From the NCBI GenBank assembly GCA_913009685.1, contig CAJVXP010000018.1, positions 1 through 44,807 of the forward strand: DNA of 44,807 bases, read 5' to 3'. The DNA is from an uncultured Bacteroidota bacterium (GTDB lineage: Bacteria; Bacteroidota; Bacteroidia; Bacteroidales; F082). Numbering within the stretch: position 1 is the first letter of the stretch; each line of letters starts with the position of its first letter. Made by a program: the position numbers and the translations under genes. Below the pieces are notes generated by a model that worked only from the letters and a program-made list of their open reading frames with translations, did no database searches and had not been told where the DNA came from. This document shows positions 1 to 8,581 of this stretch, piece after piece.

Positions 1-45
1 CCACCGAGATCTACACTCTTTCACTACACGACGCTCTTCCGATCT
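1..45 (+). other. Illumina P5/TruSeq adapter contamination
   Basis: These 45 bases match the 3' part of the standard Illumina P5/TruSeq universal adapter, ending in the diagnostic GCTCTTCCGATCT. I see one mismatch, an A in place of C at position 23. This is library sequence, not genome. Genomic sequence starts at about 46, and position 1 is therefore probably the end of an assembled contig. Confidence 0.97.
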
Positions 46-46
46 A

Positions 47-133
47 GGCGAAAGAGAAGTTTTTGTGGAAGAAAAGCACGATGAATTAGATAAAGTTGTT
101 TCCGAAGAGTTAGAAAACAAGAAAAAACAATAA
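47..133 (+). CDS. C-terminal fragment of an unidentified protein (5' truncated)
   Basis: An open frame runs from the adapter junction to a TAA at 131-133, giving 28 residues that end in [13 protein letters not shown]. The tail is strongly charged (Glu/Lys rich) and has no recognisable motif. Only 4 bases separate its stop from the rfbA start, so it is probably the upstream member of the same operon. The rest of the gene is lost at the contig end, so the product cannot be identified. The adjoining bases 1-45 are adapter and must not be translated as part of it. Confidence 0.6.
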   Translation, partial: GEREVFVEEKHDELDKVVSEELENKKKQ

Positions 134-137
134 GACC

Positions 138-998
138 ATGAAAGGAATTATTTTGGCTGGTGGATCCGGCACCCGATTACACCCGCTTACGTTGGCCGTC
201 AGCAAGCAACTCATGCCGGTTTACGACAAGCCCATGATTTATTATCCTTTATCTATACTGCTGATGGCTGGCATAAAAGATATACTGATTATTTCCACGC
301 CCCACGACACCCCTAATTTTAAATTGTTGCTGGGCGATGGTTCCTCTATCGGTTGCCATTTTGAATATGAGGTTCAGCATAAGCCCAACGGATTGGCTCA
401 GGCTTTTGTCATTGGAGAAAAGTTTATCGGAAAAGAAAAAGTAGCCTTGGTTTTGGGCGACAACATCTTTTATGGCCGAGGATTACAACAGTTGCTCATG
501 GACAGCACCAATCCGGATGGCGGCATCGTCTTTGCCTATCATGTGAAAGATCCGGAGCGTTATGGGGTTGTAGAATTCGATGAAAAATTTAAGGCTCTTT
601 CCATTGAAGAAAAACCGGAACACCCCAGATCAAGCTATGCTGTTCCCGGACTTTACTTTTATGACAATTCCGTTGTGGAGATTGCTAAAAACCTGGAACC
701 CAGTGATCGTGGTGAGTATGAAATTACTGATATTAACAAATATTATCTAAGAACAGACAGGTTAAAAGTAGGCTTACTCGGTCGCGGAACAGCCTGGCTC
801 GACACAGGAACCTTTTCTTCCCTGACGCAGGCATCGCAGTTTGTGGAAGTTATTCAGGATAGACAGAACCTGAAAATCGGCTGCATCGAAGAGATTGTCT
901 ACAATAAAGGATTTATCGATGAGCAACAATTAAGAAAAATTGCCAAACCACTTTTAAAAAGCGGATATGGAAAATATTTATTAGATTTGATAGATTAA
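138..998 (+). CDS. rfbA: Glucose-1-phosphate thymidylyltransferase
   Basis: This enzyme couples dTTP and glucose-1-phosphate to make dTDP-glucose, the first step to dTDP-L-rhamnose and related sugars for surface polysaccharide. The 286-residue protein has the usual family length. Visible motifs are the N-terminal nucleotide-binding loop [11 protein letters not shown] (residues 8-18), the [12 protein letters not shown] segment that follows, LGDN (106-109, metal/nucleotide site), EEKP (157-160) and WLDTGT (220-225). The ATG lies 4 bases after the preceding stop, so it is cotranscribed with the truncated gene. The other dTDP-rhamnose genes (rfbB, rfbC, rfbD) are not in the window; they may lie upstream of the contig break or elsewhere. 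Confidence 0.95.
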   Translation: MKGIILAGGSGTRLHPLTLAVSKQLMPVYDKPMIYYPLSILLMAGIKDILIISTPHDTPNFKLLLGDGSSIGCHFEYEVQHKPNGLAQAFVIGEKFIGKEKVALVLGDNIFYGRGLQQLLMDSTNPDGGIVFAYHVKDPERYGVVEFDEKFKALSIEEKPEHPRSSYAVPGLYFYDNSVVEIAKNLEPSDRGEYEITDINKYYLRTDRLKVGLLGRGTAWLDTGTFSSLTQASQFVEVIQDRQNLKIGCIEEIVYNKGFIDEQQLRKIAKPLLKSGYGKYLLDLID

Positions 999-1009
999 AA
1001 ATTTATCGG

Positions 1010-1984
1010 GTGTACACTTACGAAGAATTATATAAGCTTTTTTCCAACCATTTGGGAAAACAGAGTTTCAGCAAGAATCCAAAGGAGTTGTACGAACCAA
1101 TTGTGTACAGCCTTTCCCAATGTGGAAAACGACTCAGACCGATTTTCACCCTCATGGCCTGCGACCTTTTCGAAGGTAATATTCAAAAGGCTTTGCCTCA
1201 GGCGCTGGCCATTGAGTTGCTTCATAATTTTACACTGATGCATGATGATTTGATGGATCAGTCACCCATTCGTCACGGGAAAGAAACTGTTTTTAAAAAA
1301 TGGAACCCAAACATGGCCATTCTTGCCGGAGATGCCCTTTATGTCCTGGCTTATGACTATATTCTTCAGGCAGACCTTGAGATATTACCCGATATTTTAT
1401 CAACGTTCAACAAAACTGCGTTAAAGGCTTGTGAAGGTCAGCAATTGGATTTGAATTTTGAGAATAGAAAAATAGTCTCTCTTGCAGACTATATTGAGAT
1501 GATTCGTCTGAAAACAGCACTGCTATTTGGCGCAAGCTTAAAAATAGGGGCGCTCATTGCCCGGGCATCCACAGAAGACACACAACATATTTATGAATTC
1601 GGAATAAACATTGGCCTGGGATTTCAACTAAAAGATGATTTGCTGGATTTGTATGGCAATGAAAAAGTCTTTGGGAAGAAAACAGGCCTGGATATTATTG
1701 AAAACAAAAAGACTTACCTTTTTACCAAAGCTATGGCCACCGCCGACCCCGAAACCAAGGAGCTGCTCCTCGACTATTTTCATGGAAAAGAGTTGCCCGA
1801 AAAGGAAAAAATCCGGTATTTCCGAAAAATCTTTGACAAATTAGATATTGAAAAACTTACCAATGATGCTATTTATAACTATCTTAACACGGGTCTGGAA
1901 AAGCTGGATATGATTGATTGTCCGGAAGAGCGAAAACAGACGCTGAAAAATCTTGCCCATACCATTATTAGCCGGAAGAAATAA
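1010..1984 (+). CDS. Polyprenyl (farnesyl/geranylgeranyl) diphosphate synthase
   Basis: This is a trans-isoprenyl diphosphate synthase of 324 residues that condenses IPP with an allylic diphosphate. The first Asp-rich motif is DDLMD (79-83) and the second is DDLLD (209-213). GKRLRP (39-44) and GDAL (107-110) are further family landmarks. The FARM has the DDxxD spacing, and residue 74, five before it, is Phe; a bulky aromatic there usually limits the product to C15-C20, so a short-chain product is inferred. Translation appears to start at GTG (1010): no ATG fits and MYTYEEL is a plausible family N-terminus. The gene starts 11 bases after rfbA and ends 3 bases from the convergent ABC-F gene. 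Confidence 0.9.
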   Translation: MYTYEELYKLFSNHLGKQSFSKNPKELYEPIVYSLSQCGKRLRPIFTLMACDLFEGNIQKALPQALAIELLHNFTLMHDDLMDQSPIRHGKETVFKKWNPNMAILAGDALYVLAYDYILQADLEILPDILSTFNKTALKACEGQQLDLNFENRKIVSLADYIEMIRLKTALLFGASLKIGALIARASTEDTQHIYEFGINIGLGFQLKDDLLDLYGNEKVFGKKTGLDIIENKKTYLFTKAMATADPETKELLLDYFHGKELPEKEKIRYFRKIFDKLDIEKLTNDAIYNYLNTGLEKLDMIDCPEERKQTLKNLAHTIISRKK

Positions 1985-1987
1985 GTG

Positions 1988-3913
1988 CTAAGCTTCTAAA
2001 TTCGATTGTAATGTTTCCCACTTTGTATAGAAGGCATTTAATTGCTCCTGCAGTTCGCTGTGTGCTTTATAAAGCATTCCATCCTTCATCTCGTCGGCAT
2101 ATTTGTCCGGCTGCGAGAGTTTCTCGTTCAGTTGAGCCAGTGTTTCTTCCGCCTCCTCAATTTTGTTTTCCATTTCTTTCAATTCCTTCCGCAATTTGCG
2201 GAGTCGCCGCTCTTTTTCCTTTCGCTGCTGCCAATCCTGTCGTTGCTCTTTGGCCATTGGTTTTTTTGCTCCGGGCTTTTCAACGACCTCCAGTTCTCTG
2301 AGTTGCTCAATGTTTCGTTTGGCAAGATATTCGTTAAGAGTCCCCCTGAATTCTTTGAGCTGATGATTCCGAAGTTCGAAAAAGTGTTCACCCAGCCCCT
2401 GCAGGAAATCGCGGTCATGCGATACTAAAATCAACGTTCCATCATACTGCAATAAGGCGTTTTTTAGAATATCTTTCGAGAGCATGTCCAGATGATTTGT
2501 CGGCTCATCGAGAATCAGCAGATTGGAAGGACTCAGCAACAGCCGCGCCAGCGAAAGACGTGCTTTTTCACCTCCGGAAAGTACACTAACGCGTTTGTTC
2601 ACATCTGCACCCTGAAACAGAAATGCGCCCAAAATGGATTTCAGTCGCGTACGGATATCGCCCACAGCAATGTCGTCCACAGTTTCAAAAACTGTTCTTC
2701 CCGGATCGAGCATCTCCCATTGGTCTTGAGCATAATAAGCAATTTGAACATTGTGACCATATTTAATTTCACCATCAAATTTCAACTGCCGGGCAATAAT
2801 CTTGGACAAGGTGGTTTTTCCTTCGCCATTTCGTCCGACAAAGACTACCTTATCCCCTTTAATAATCTGAAACTCCAACGATTGAAACACCTGCTTGTCG
2901 CCATACGATTTAGAAACATTTCTCCCTTCCACCACCACTTTACCGCTCCGCGGGGCAGGCGGAAAACGAAAATGGATACCGGATTTGTCCATATCATCCA
3001 CCTCCACCCGTTCCATTTTCTCCAGCTGTTTGATGCGCGACTGCACCTGCCTGGCTTTAGTCGCCTTGTAGCGGAAACGTTCAACAAAATTTTCTATCTC
3101 TTTGATTTGCCGTTGCTGGTTGGTAAATTCGGACTTTTGCTGTTCCACCCGCTCCTGACTCAATTGTAAATATTTGGAATATGGAACTTTGTAATCGTAA
3201 ATTTTTCCATTATTTATTTCCAGTGTCCGTGTGGTGAGGTTGTCCAGAAAACTACGGTCATGCGATACCAGCAAAACCGAACCACGGTAAGTTTTCAGAA
3301 AATTTTCAAGCCATTGAATAGCATCAATATCAAGATGGTTGGTTGGTTCATCCAACAGGAGCAACGTTGGCTGCAACAACAATAGTTTGGCCAACTCAAT
3401 ACGCATTTGCCAGCCGAGGCTAAAGCTGCTCACCGGACGCAACAACTCCTCCTGTAAAAAACCAAGGCCTTTGAGTACTTTTATGGCCCTCCCCTCCTGT
3501 TTATCATCTTCATTTATAGCCAAAAGATGATGAATCTCTTCCAAACGTTCGTATAATTTAATGTACGCTTTGCTTTCGTAGTCGGTCCGGGCGGAAAGCT
3601 GCTGCTGAATGTCAGCAAGCTCCATTTTAAGTTTGTTCAGAAACGAAAAAGCCGATAAAGTTTCCTCCAGTACATTGCGGCTGCTTCTGATCTGCTTTTC
3701 CTGTGGAAGATAGCCAATGGTTTCGCTCTCCGGGACAACCACATCCCCTCCGGAAGGTTCTTGTTCGCTCATCAAAATCCGCAGCAGCGTAGTCTTTCCG
3801 GCTCCGTTTTTCCCGGCCAGTCCAATCCGCTCTTTGTTTCCTATATGAAACGAAACACCTTTAAAAAGCGGCTCCCCGCCAAATTCCATTAAAATATTAC
3901 TGACCGATATCAC
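1988..3913 (-). CDS. ABC-F family ATPase (ribosome-associated type)
   Basis: This 641-residue protein has two ABC ATPase domains and no membrane segments, the ABC-F layout; family members act on the ribosome in translation or antibiotic protection. Domain 1 has Walker A GKNGAGKTT (34-42) and Walker B LLLLDEPTNHLD (184-195). Domain 2 has GRNGEGKTT, the signature LSGGEKARLSLA and LLILDEPTNHLD. A charged linker of about 60 residues joins them, and a Lys/Glu-rich coiled coil forms the C-terminus. The first signature reads FSLGWQ instead of the usual (L/F)SGGx. The start is GTG at 3913, supported by the typical MISV opening and a promoter box just upstream. It is the last gene of the long leftward run. 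Subfamily and substrate were not determined. Confidence 0.92.
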   Translation of the reverse strand: MISVSNILMEFGGEPLFKGVSFHIGNKERIGLAGKNGAGKTTLLRILMSEQEPSGGDVVVPESETIGYLPQEKQIRSSRNVLEETLSAFSFLNKLKMELADIQQQLSARTDYESKAYIKLYERLEEIHHLLAINEDDKQEGRAIKVLKGLGFLQEELLRPVSSFSLGWQMRIELAKLLLLQPTLLLLDEPTNHLDIDAIQWLENFLKTYRGSVLLVSHDRSFLDNLTTRTLEINNGKIYDYKVPYSKYLQLSQERVEQQKSEFTNQQRQIKEIENFVERFRYKATKARQVQSRIKQLEKMERVEVDDMDKSGIHFRFPPAPRSGKVVVEGRNVSKSYGDKQVFQSLEFQIIKGDKVVFVGRNGEGKTTLSKIIARQLKFDGEIKYGHNVQIAYYAQDQWEMLDPGRTVFETVDDIAVGDIRTRLKSILGAFLFQGADVNKRVSVLSGGEKARLSLARLLLSPSNLLILDEPTNHLDMLSKDILKNALLQYDGTLILVSHDRDFLQGLGEHFFELRNHQLKEFRGTLNEYLAKRNIEQLRELEVVEKPGAKKPMAKEQRQDWQQRKEKERRLRKLRKELKEMENKIEEAEETLAQLNEKLSQPDKYADEMKDGMLYKAHSELQEQLNAFYTKWETLQSNLEA

Positions 3914-3930
3914 CTGAGAAATTTTTTTTG

Positions 3931-3938
3931 CAAAAATA
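3931..3938 (-). promoter_or_regulatory. Bacteroidota -7 promoter box (TATTTTTG) for the ABC-F gene
   Basis: On the minus strand the sequence reads TATTTTTG, a perfect TAnnTTTG box, 17 bases before the GTG of the ABC-F gene. No clear -33 TTG at the standard spacing was found, so the call rests on the -7 box alone. A start just downstream would give a leader of about 10 bases. Confidence 0.45.
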
Positions 3939-3988
3939 TCATTTCCGCTGAAGTAAAAAAACAGTGCGAGACAAATATGGGGAAAAGA

Positions 3989-5338
3989 TTATCTTCCGGA
4001 AAAAAGCAACCGTTCGCCCCGGATGTTTTCATTGATGGTTCCACGGTTATAAACCATCTGCCCGTTGACGAAAGTCATCTGAACCTCTGCGTGAAACCTT
4101 ACCCCCTCAAAAGGCGACCAGCCACATTTGTAGAATACATTGGAACGAGCCACTTCCCAGGGTTTGTTCATGTCAACCAACACAAGGTCGGCAGCATATC
4201 CCGGGCGGATAAAACCTCTTTTTTGAACGCCAAACAGGATGGCCGGATTATGGCACATCTTCTCAACGACTTTTTCTACAGTTATTTTCTTCTGATGGAC
4301 AAATTCGAGCATGGCTGTGAGCGAATGTTGCACCATGGGGCCACCCGAAGGCGCTTTGAAATAAGGCTGTTGCTTTTCCTCCAGCGTGTGTGGCGCATGG
4401 TCGGTAGCCACCACATCCAGACGCCCGTCGAGGAGCGCATCAAACAACGCCAGACGGTCGGCCTCTGTTTTTACCGCCGGGTTCCATTTAATAAAATTGC
4501 CTTTGGCAGGATAATCTTTATCGGAAAACCAAAGATGATGCACACATACCTCCGCCGTGATTTTCTTCTCTTTCAAAGGAATATCGTTATCGAAGAGTTT
4601 CATTTCGCGGGCAGTGGATAGATGCAGAATATGAAGCCGCGTACCGAATTTCCGTGCCAGAGAAACCGCTTCTGAAGAAGAGAGATAACATGCTTCCGCA
4701 GAGCGGATTTTCGGATGAACCGAAGCCGTTACTTTCAGTCCCTGCAATTTAAAAAATTCGGTATTGTTATTTTGGATGGTTTCTTCATCTTCGCAATGGG
4801 TAGCAATGAGCATAGGAACTTTCGAGAAGATCGCTTCCAGCGTTTCTTTATCATCCATCAGTATGTTTCCGGTGGAAGAGCCCATGAATACTTTCACACC
4901 ACAAACCCGTGAAGGGTCAGTTTTTAGCACTTCCACCAGATTATCATTGGACGCACCCATGAAAAAAGAATAATTAGCGAGAGATTTTTCTGCCGCCAGA
5001 GCATATTTTTCTTCTAACAGTTCCTGTGTCAGCGCCGGCGGATGCGTGTTGGGCATCTCCATAAAGCTGGTAACCCCGCCGGCAACAGCAGCACGGCTTT
5101 CGGTAAAAATATCAGCTTTGTACTCCAGCCCGGGCTCACGGAAATGGACATGTTCGTCAATAACTCCCGGCAGCAGGAAGAGTCCGTCTGCAGCAACCAC
5201 TTCCCATCCTTTTTCGGCAGGCAGGTTTTCGCCTTCCAAAACTTTTTCGATGACTTCACCACTGACGTAAACATCACCCGTAAACTGCCTTCCTTCGTTG
5301 ACAATGCGGGCTTGTTTTATGATAAATTGTTGACTCAT
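3989..5338 (-). CDS. pyrC: Dihydroorotase
   Basis: This enzyme closes N-carbamoyl-L-aspartate to dihydroorotate in de novo pyrimidine synthesis. At 449 residues it has the length of the amidohydrolase-type (class I) dihydroorotases. Metal and substrate motifs are present in order: DEHVHFREPG (61-70, with His63, His65 and Arg67), GVKVFMGSS (Lys149 is the candidate carboxylated lysine), ATHCED (His181), HILHLST (His239) and ATDHAPHT (the catalytic Asp). All expected ligands are present, which argues for an active enzyme rather than the inactive pyrC' paralogue. Its ATG lies 13 bases after the stop of the upstream glycosyltransferase, so the two are probably cotranscribed; 75 bases separate it from the ABC-F gene. 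Confidence 0.95.
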   Translation of the reverse strand: MSQQFIIKQARIVNEGRQFTGDVYVSGEVIEKVLEGENLPAEKGWEVVAADGLFLLPGVIDEHVHFREPGLEYKADIFTESRAAVAGGVTSFMEMPNTHPPALTQELLEEKYALAAEKSLANYSFFMGASNDNLVEVLKTDPSRVCGVKVFMGSSTGNILMDDKETLEAIFSKVPMLIATHCEDEETIQNNNTEFFKLQGLKVTASVHPKIRSAEACYLSSSEAVSLARKFGTRLHILHLSTAREMKLFDNDIPLKEKKITAEVCVHHLWFSDKDYPAKGNFIKWNPAVKTEADRLALFDALLDGRLDVVATDHAPHTLEEKQQPYFKAPSGGPMVQHSLTAMLEFVHQKKITVEKVVEKMCHNPAILFGVQKRGFIRPGYAADLVLVDMNKPWEVARSNVFYKCGWSPFEGVRFHAEVQMTFVNGQMVYNRGTINENIRGERLLFSGR

Positions 5339-5351
5339 CAGATTAAAAAAG

Positions 5352-6095
5352 TTACGCCTGTTTTCTGGGTTTTATTTTTCCCATTATACCGCGTTTTCTC
5401 AAATCAATAACACCAAAAACAGCTTCGCGGAAAATACTTTTATTCATTTTCGATTCGCCAAGTGTGCGTTCAGTGAAAATTATGGGAATCTCCACTACTT
5501 TAAAGCCCAGCTTGATAGCAGTGAACTTCATTTCAATTTGAAAAGCATAACCCACAAATTTAACTTTGTCGAGATCGATAGTTTCCAGCACCTTTCGCGT
5601 CCAGCCCACAAAGCCGGCAGTAGTATCACGAATACTCATCCCCGTTACCATCCTTACGTAAGCCGAGGCATAATAGGACATGAGCACGCGCCCCATGGGC
5701 CAGTTGACAACATTCACGCCGGTAATGTAGCGGGAGCCGATGACCACATCGGCGCTTTTGCTATAAAGGCTGGAAAACAGCCGCTCCAAATCAGCCGGAT
5801 TATGGGAAAAATCGGCATCCATCTCAAAAATATAGCTGTAATGACGCTGAAGCGCCCATTTAAAACCGGCTATATAAGCTGTTCCAAGTCCTTGTTTTTC
5901 TTTGCGTTCGAGAATATTCAGCCGTTCCGGGAACTCCTTTATCAGACGCTTGACAATAGCTGCCGTTCCATCCGGGCTGTTATCCTCGACCACCAAAATA
6001 TCAAAAGTTGTATTTAAAGCAAAGACGTTACGAATAATATTTTCGATATTTTCTTTTTCGTTAAATGTGGGGATTATAACCAGTCCTTCCTTCAT
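5352..6095 (-). CDS. Polyprenol monophosphomannose synthase-like GT2 glycosyltransferase
   Basis: This 247-residue GT-A fold glycosyltransferase resembles dolichol/polyprenol-phosphate mannose synthases, which load a sugar from a nucleotide donor onto a lipid carrier at the inner membrane. Motifs are IIPTFNEKENI near the N-terminus, VVEDNSPDGT, the DxD-type MDADFSHNP, and VIGSRYITG. There is no C-terminal membrane domain, so it is the soluble, catalytic-only form. I start it at the ATG at 6095; an in-frame TTG six bases further upstream is less likely. It sits 13 bases ahead of pyrC. A Bacteroidota role in lipid-linked mannose for glycosylation is inference; the exact sugar is not shown by the sequence. 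Confidence 0.9.
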   Translation of the reverse strand: MKEGLVIIPTFNEKENIENIIRNVFALNTTFDILVVEDNSPDGTAAIVKRLIKEFPERLNILERKEKQGLGTAYIAGFKWALQRHYSYIFEMDADFSHNPADLERLFSSLYSKSADVVIGSRYITGVNVVNWPMGRVLMSYYASAYVRMVTGMSIRDTTAGFVGWTRKVLETIDLDKVKFVGYAFQIEMKFTAIKLGFKVVEIPIIFTERTLGESKMNKSIFREAVFGVIDLRKRGIMGKIKPRKQA

Positions 6096-6205
6096 TGACA
6101 AAATTTTCTGCTAAAATAGTAGAATTACGTCAGATAAATGACCTGTAATTTCTTAAAAATTCTCAAAGTAAAAAAACACCTGGCTGCAGGACAATACACT
6201 AACTT

Positions 6206-6550
6206 CTAAAATCCTTCTCTTAACTCCTGAGATGGATCCCAGAATATCTCATTAAAATTCAGAATTTTATCGTTCTCCACTTGAATACCTTCGCTTACCA
6301 ACAGGTCTCTCATGGTGTTTTGTCCGCCGAAAGCGCGTTTTCCGGTAAGCAAACCCTGCCGGTTTACCACACGATGAGCAGGAATTCCATCCAAACGATA
6401 TTTGGAGCTGTTCAGCGCCCACCCGACCATACGGGCTGAGCCTTTACTACCAAGATATTCCGCTACAGCACCATAAGAGGTAGCACGTCCGTAAGGAATC
6501 TGACGAACCACATCATAAACTTTTTGGAAAAAATCGGTTTCGCGTGGCAT
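6206..6550 (-). CDS. Alkyltransferase-like protein (ATL, MGMT family without catalytic Cys)
   Basis: This 114-residue protein is a stand-alone MGMT C-terminal domain. The active-site motif reads IPAHRVV (56-62): Ala58 occupies the place of the alkyl-accepting cysteine in PCHRV. It therefore cannot act as a suicide O6-alkylguanine methyltransferase and belongs with the ATL proteins, which bind O6-alkylguanine, flip the base and hand the lesion to nucleotide excision repair (established for E. coli and fission yeast ATL). Family residues PYGRATSYGAVA (19-30), the recognition-helix region SARMVGWAL and NRQGLL are intact. It starts 4 bases after trmB, so they share a transcript; 104 or more bases separate it from the glycosyltransferase gene. 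A full-length MGMT is not in the window. Confidence 0.92.
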   Translation of the reverse strand: MPRETDFFQKVYDVVRQIPYGRATSYGAVAEYLGSKGSARMVGWALNSSKYRLDGIPAHRVVNRQGLLTGKRAFGGQNTMRDLLVSEGIQVENDKILNFNEIFWDPSQELREGF

Positions 6551-6554
6551 TATT

Positions 6555-7247
6555 TTATTCGTTTTTTTGAAAAAGTTCAGGATTTAGTTTAAAAGCAAGG
6601 TATCTTATTTTGGTACCATACTCCAGCCATTTTTTTTCGTAGAAGGTCTGAATTTGCGTTATTTCGTTGTCCATCCCGGAACCGTAAACATCTTCGTTAG
6701 CATCAAGCAAGGTATGGCCCCCCTGCTCAATGACTTCGCGCGTATAGTCGTAAAGCAACAGGGCATCTGTTTTGAGATGAATAACGGCATCGGGTTTCAA
6801 AAAGCGGGCATAACGTTTTAAAAACCGCGGCGAAGTCAGCCGTTTTCTTTCTCTTGAAGCTTTTATTTGCGGGTCGGGAAAGGTAATCCACAGCTCGTCC
6901 ACCTCTTGTTGTCCGAAATAATATTCCGAAAGCTCAATCCGCGTACGTACAAAAGCAACATTTTTCAGATTTTCTTCCTGAGCAGTTTTCAGCCCGCGCC
7001 ACAAACGGGCGCCTTTTATATCTACACCGATAAAATTTTTTTCCGGATATCTTTGGGCCATACCGACTGTATATTCGCCTTTTCCACAGCCCAATTCCAG
7101 AATTAGCGGATGATTATTTTTGAAAAAATCCTTATTCCACTTTCCTTTCAGGAAAAATCCGGTGACAACTTCCTCGTATCGGTATTGAAAAAGGTTTGAA
7201 AAAGTAAGGTTTTCGGCAAACCGCTGAAGTTTATTTTTGTTTCCCAA
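6555..7247 (-). CDS. trmB: tRNA (guanine-N7-)-methyltransferase
   Basis: TrmB makes m7G46 in the variable loop of tRNAs, using S-adenosylmethionine. The 230-residue protein shows the SAM-binding motif LELGCGKGEYTVGMA, the acidic end of strand 2 in FIGVDIKGARLW, and the family signature ITFPDPQIKASRERKR. The start is a TTG at 7247: no ATG exists nearby, and the opening M-G-N-K-N-K-L matches the usual MGKNKL start of Bacteroidota TrmB. The gene lies between the HU/SPOR gene (14 bases) and the ATL gene (4 bases) in the leftward operon. Confidence 0.93.
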   Translation of the reverse strand: MGNKNKLQRFAENLTFSNLFQYRYEEVVTGFFLKGKWNKDFFKNNHPLILELGCGKGEYTVGMAQRYPEKNFIGVDIKGARLWRGLKTAQEENLKNVAFVRTRIELSEYYFGQQEVDELWITFPDPQIKASRERKRLTSPRFLKRYARFLKPDAVIHLKTDALLLYDYTREVIEQGGHTLLDANEDVYGSGMDNEITQIQTFYEKKWLEYGTKIRYLAFKLNPELFQKNE

Positions 7248-7261
7248 GCCGTGAATCTTTT

Positions 7262-8536
7262 TTATTTTACCAAAATCCAGGCCGAAGGATTTTCATTTTT
7301 GCGAATGGCCAACAATTGTTTTTCTGCCAGGGTACGATTGTCGAAAGCAGCAAAGGCAATCCGATGCAAACCATAAGGTGTAACCCCGGCATCGAGCGCA
7401 TCATATCCCTTACCTTTCAGCGAGCGGATGAGATTTTGTGCATTGTGAATATCCTTAAAAGCACCGGCAATGATATAAAACCGTGAGATCGCAAGCTCTT
7501 GCTTTGAGGTTTCCGGCGTGGCGGATGCTTTCTTTGGAAGAGCCTTTGAGGCAGGCTTGGCAGTAACAACGGGGGTTTTTGTTGACTCTGTCGATGCTGT
7601 AATTGTTTTTGTCTTTTTAACAGCCGGTAATGGTGTTTTTGTTTTGACTGATGTTACAGCAGTCATCGGCTTTTTAAGAGTATTTACCTCTTTCTTAACC
7701 GCCACAACGGGTGTTTTCGCTTCTTTATTCTCAAAAAGACTTATCCACCACGAGCCCAGCTTACTGCTACTCATTTTGGTAATCGGGACATGGTCGATAT
7801 TGTTTATCAGGTAAGCATTTGGTTCGGAATAGAAAAGAGGAATCACAGAGGAGTAATTGTCGTAATAGGTATTTACCATGTCTTTGTTCATAAATCCCCA
7901 GCCCACCATCATGGCGATAATCAGTGAAATGAGAAAAACAAGCTGCGTTTTGTAAGGCGATTTTTTGCGCGTAGCCAACAATTTTGTGTGTCTTGATTCA
8001 GTAGCAGAAGAAGATACAGCAGCTCTTCTGTCCTGCTTTCTGGTCTCCTTCGTAGCAGAATCTTTCTTTTCGTGTCCTGCACCGACCACTTCACGCAGTT
8101 TTTCTTCGACATTAGCATGACGGATGGCCGGCGAAACAAAACTGCTAAGCCCAAAAGCATCAGCATTGTAATTAATACTACTGTCCTGTTCGAAAACAAT
8201 CTTTTCGTTTTTGTTGAGATACAAATAACCCACCCGGTGGAAATTTATTCTTTTCCCTGATTTCAGCGCATTGTTGCACAAATAAACGAACTTATCCACC
8301 TGCGCTTTCGCCTCCCGGTAAGAGATATTTTCTTCGCGGGCAATGTAATTTACCAAAAGGCCGTCGTTGGTTTTCAGATAAGCATTAAACATCACCTGTT
8401 TGTAAGGTGGCCGAAAATGATGGGTATTGGGCTGAATAGAAGCCGGTTTGTCATTGGTAAGAAAACCTCCCAATCCGGGTATCACTACACACTCGTAGTC
8501 ATACAATAAATCACCTATGTATCTCGCTATCTTCAT
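7262..8536 (-). CDS. HU (CCDC81-like) domain and SPOR domain membrane protein
   Basis: This 424-residue protein has three parts. Residues 1 to about 130 match the Bacteroidota HU-CCDC81-type domain pair (IPGLGGFLTN at 19-28, then an HU-like helical part). A single membrane helix follows (198-214, FLISLIIAMMVGWGF). After a Lys/Thr/Pro/Ala-rich linker, the last 70 or so residues (about 351-424) form a SPOR domain, the fold that binds denuded septal peptidoglycan. The expected topology is cytoplasmic HU part and periplasmic SPOR part, making it a candidate link between cytoplasm and division-site cell wall. This architecture is widespread in Bacteroidota but poorly studied. The gene sits between kdsB (45 bases) and trmB (14 bases). 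Confidence 0.88.
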   Translation of the reverse strand: MKIARYIGDLLYDYECVVIPGLGGFLTNDKPASIQPNTHHFRPPYKQVMFNAYLKTNDGLLVNYIAREENISYREAKAQVDKFVYLCNNALKSGKRINFHRVGYLYLNKNEKIVFEQDSSINYNADAFGLSSFVSPAIRHANVEEKLREVVGAGHEKKDSATKETRKQDRRAAVSSSATESRHTKLLATRKKSPYKTQLVFLISLIIAMMVGWGFMNKDMVNTYYDNYSSVIPLFYSEPNAYLINNIDHVPITKMSSSKLGSWWISLFENKEAKTPVVAVKKEVNTLKKPMTAVTSVKTKTPLPAVKKTKTITASTESTKTPVVTAKPASKALPKKASATPETSKQELAISRFYIIAGAFKDIHNAQNLIRSLKGKGYDALDAGVTPYGLHRIAFAAFDNRTLAEKQLLAIRKNENPSAWILVK

Positions 8537-8581
8537 AATACAATGTTTTTAGTAAGTGGCAGCATGAACCTGCTAAGATAA

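Noticed and set aside
2492..3169. A 225-codon open frame on the plus strand
   Set aside because: It lies entirely inside the ABC-F gene on the opposite strand, has no family motif, and is a shadow of that gene's codon pattern.
3977..4621. A 214-codon open frame on the plus strand
   Set aside because: It is antisense to pyrC, whose metal motifs are intact; no recognisable protein features.
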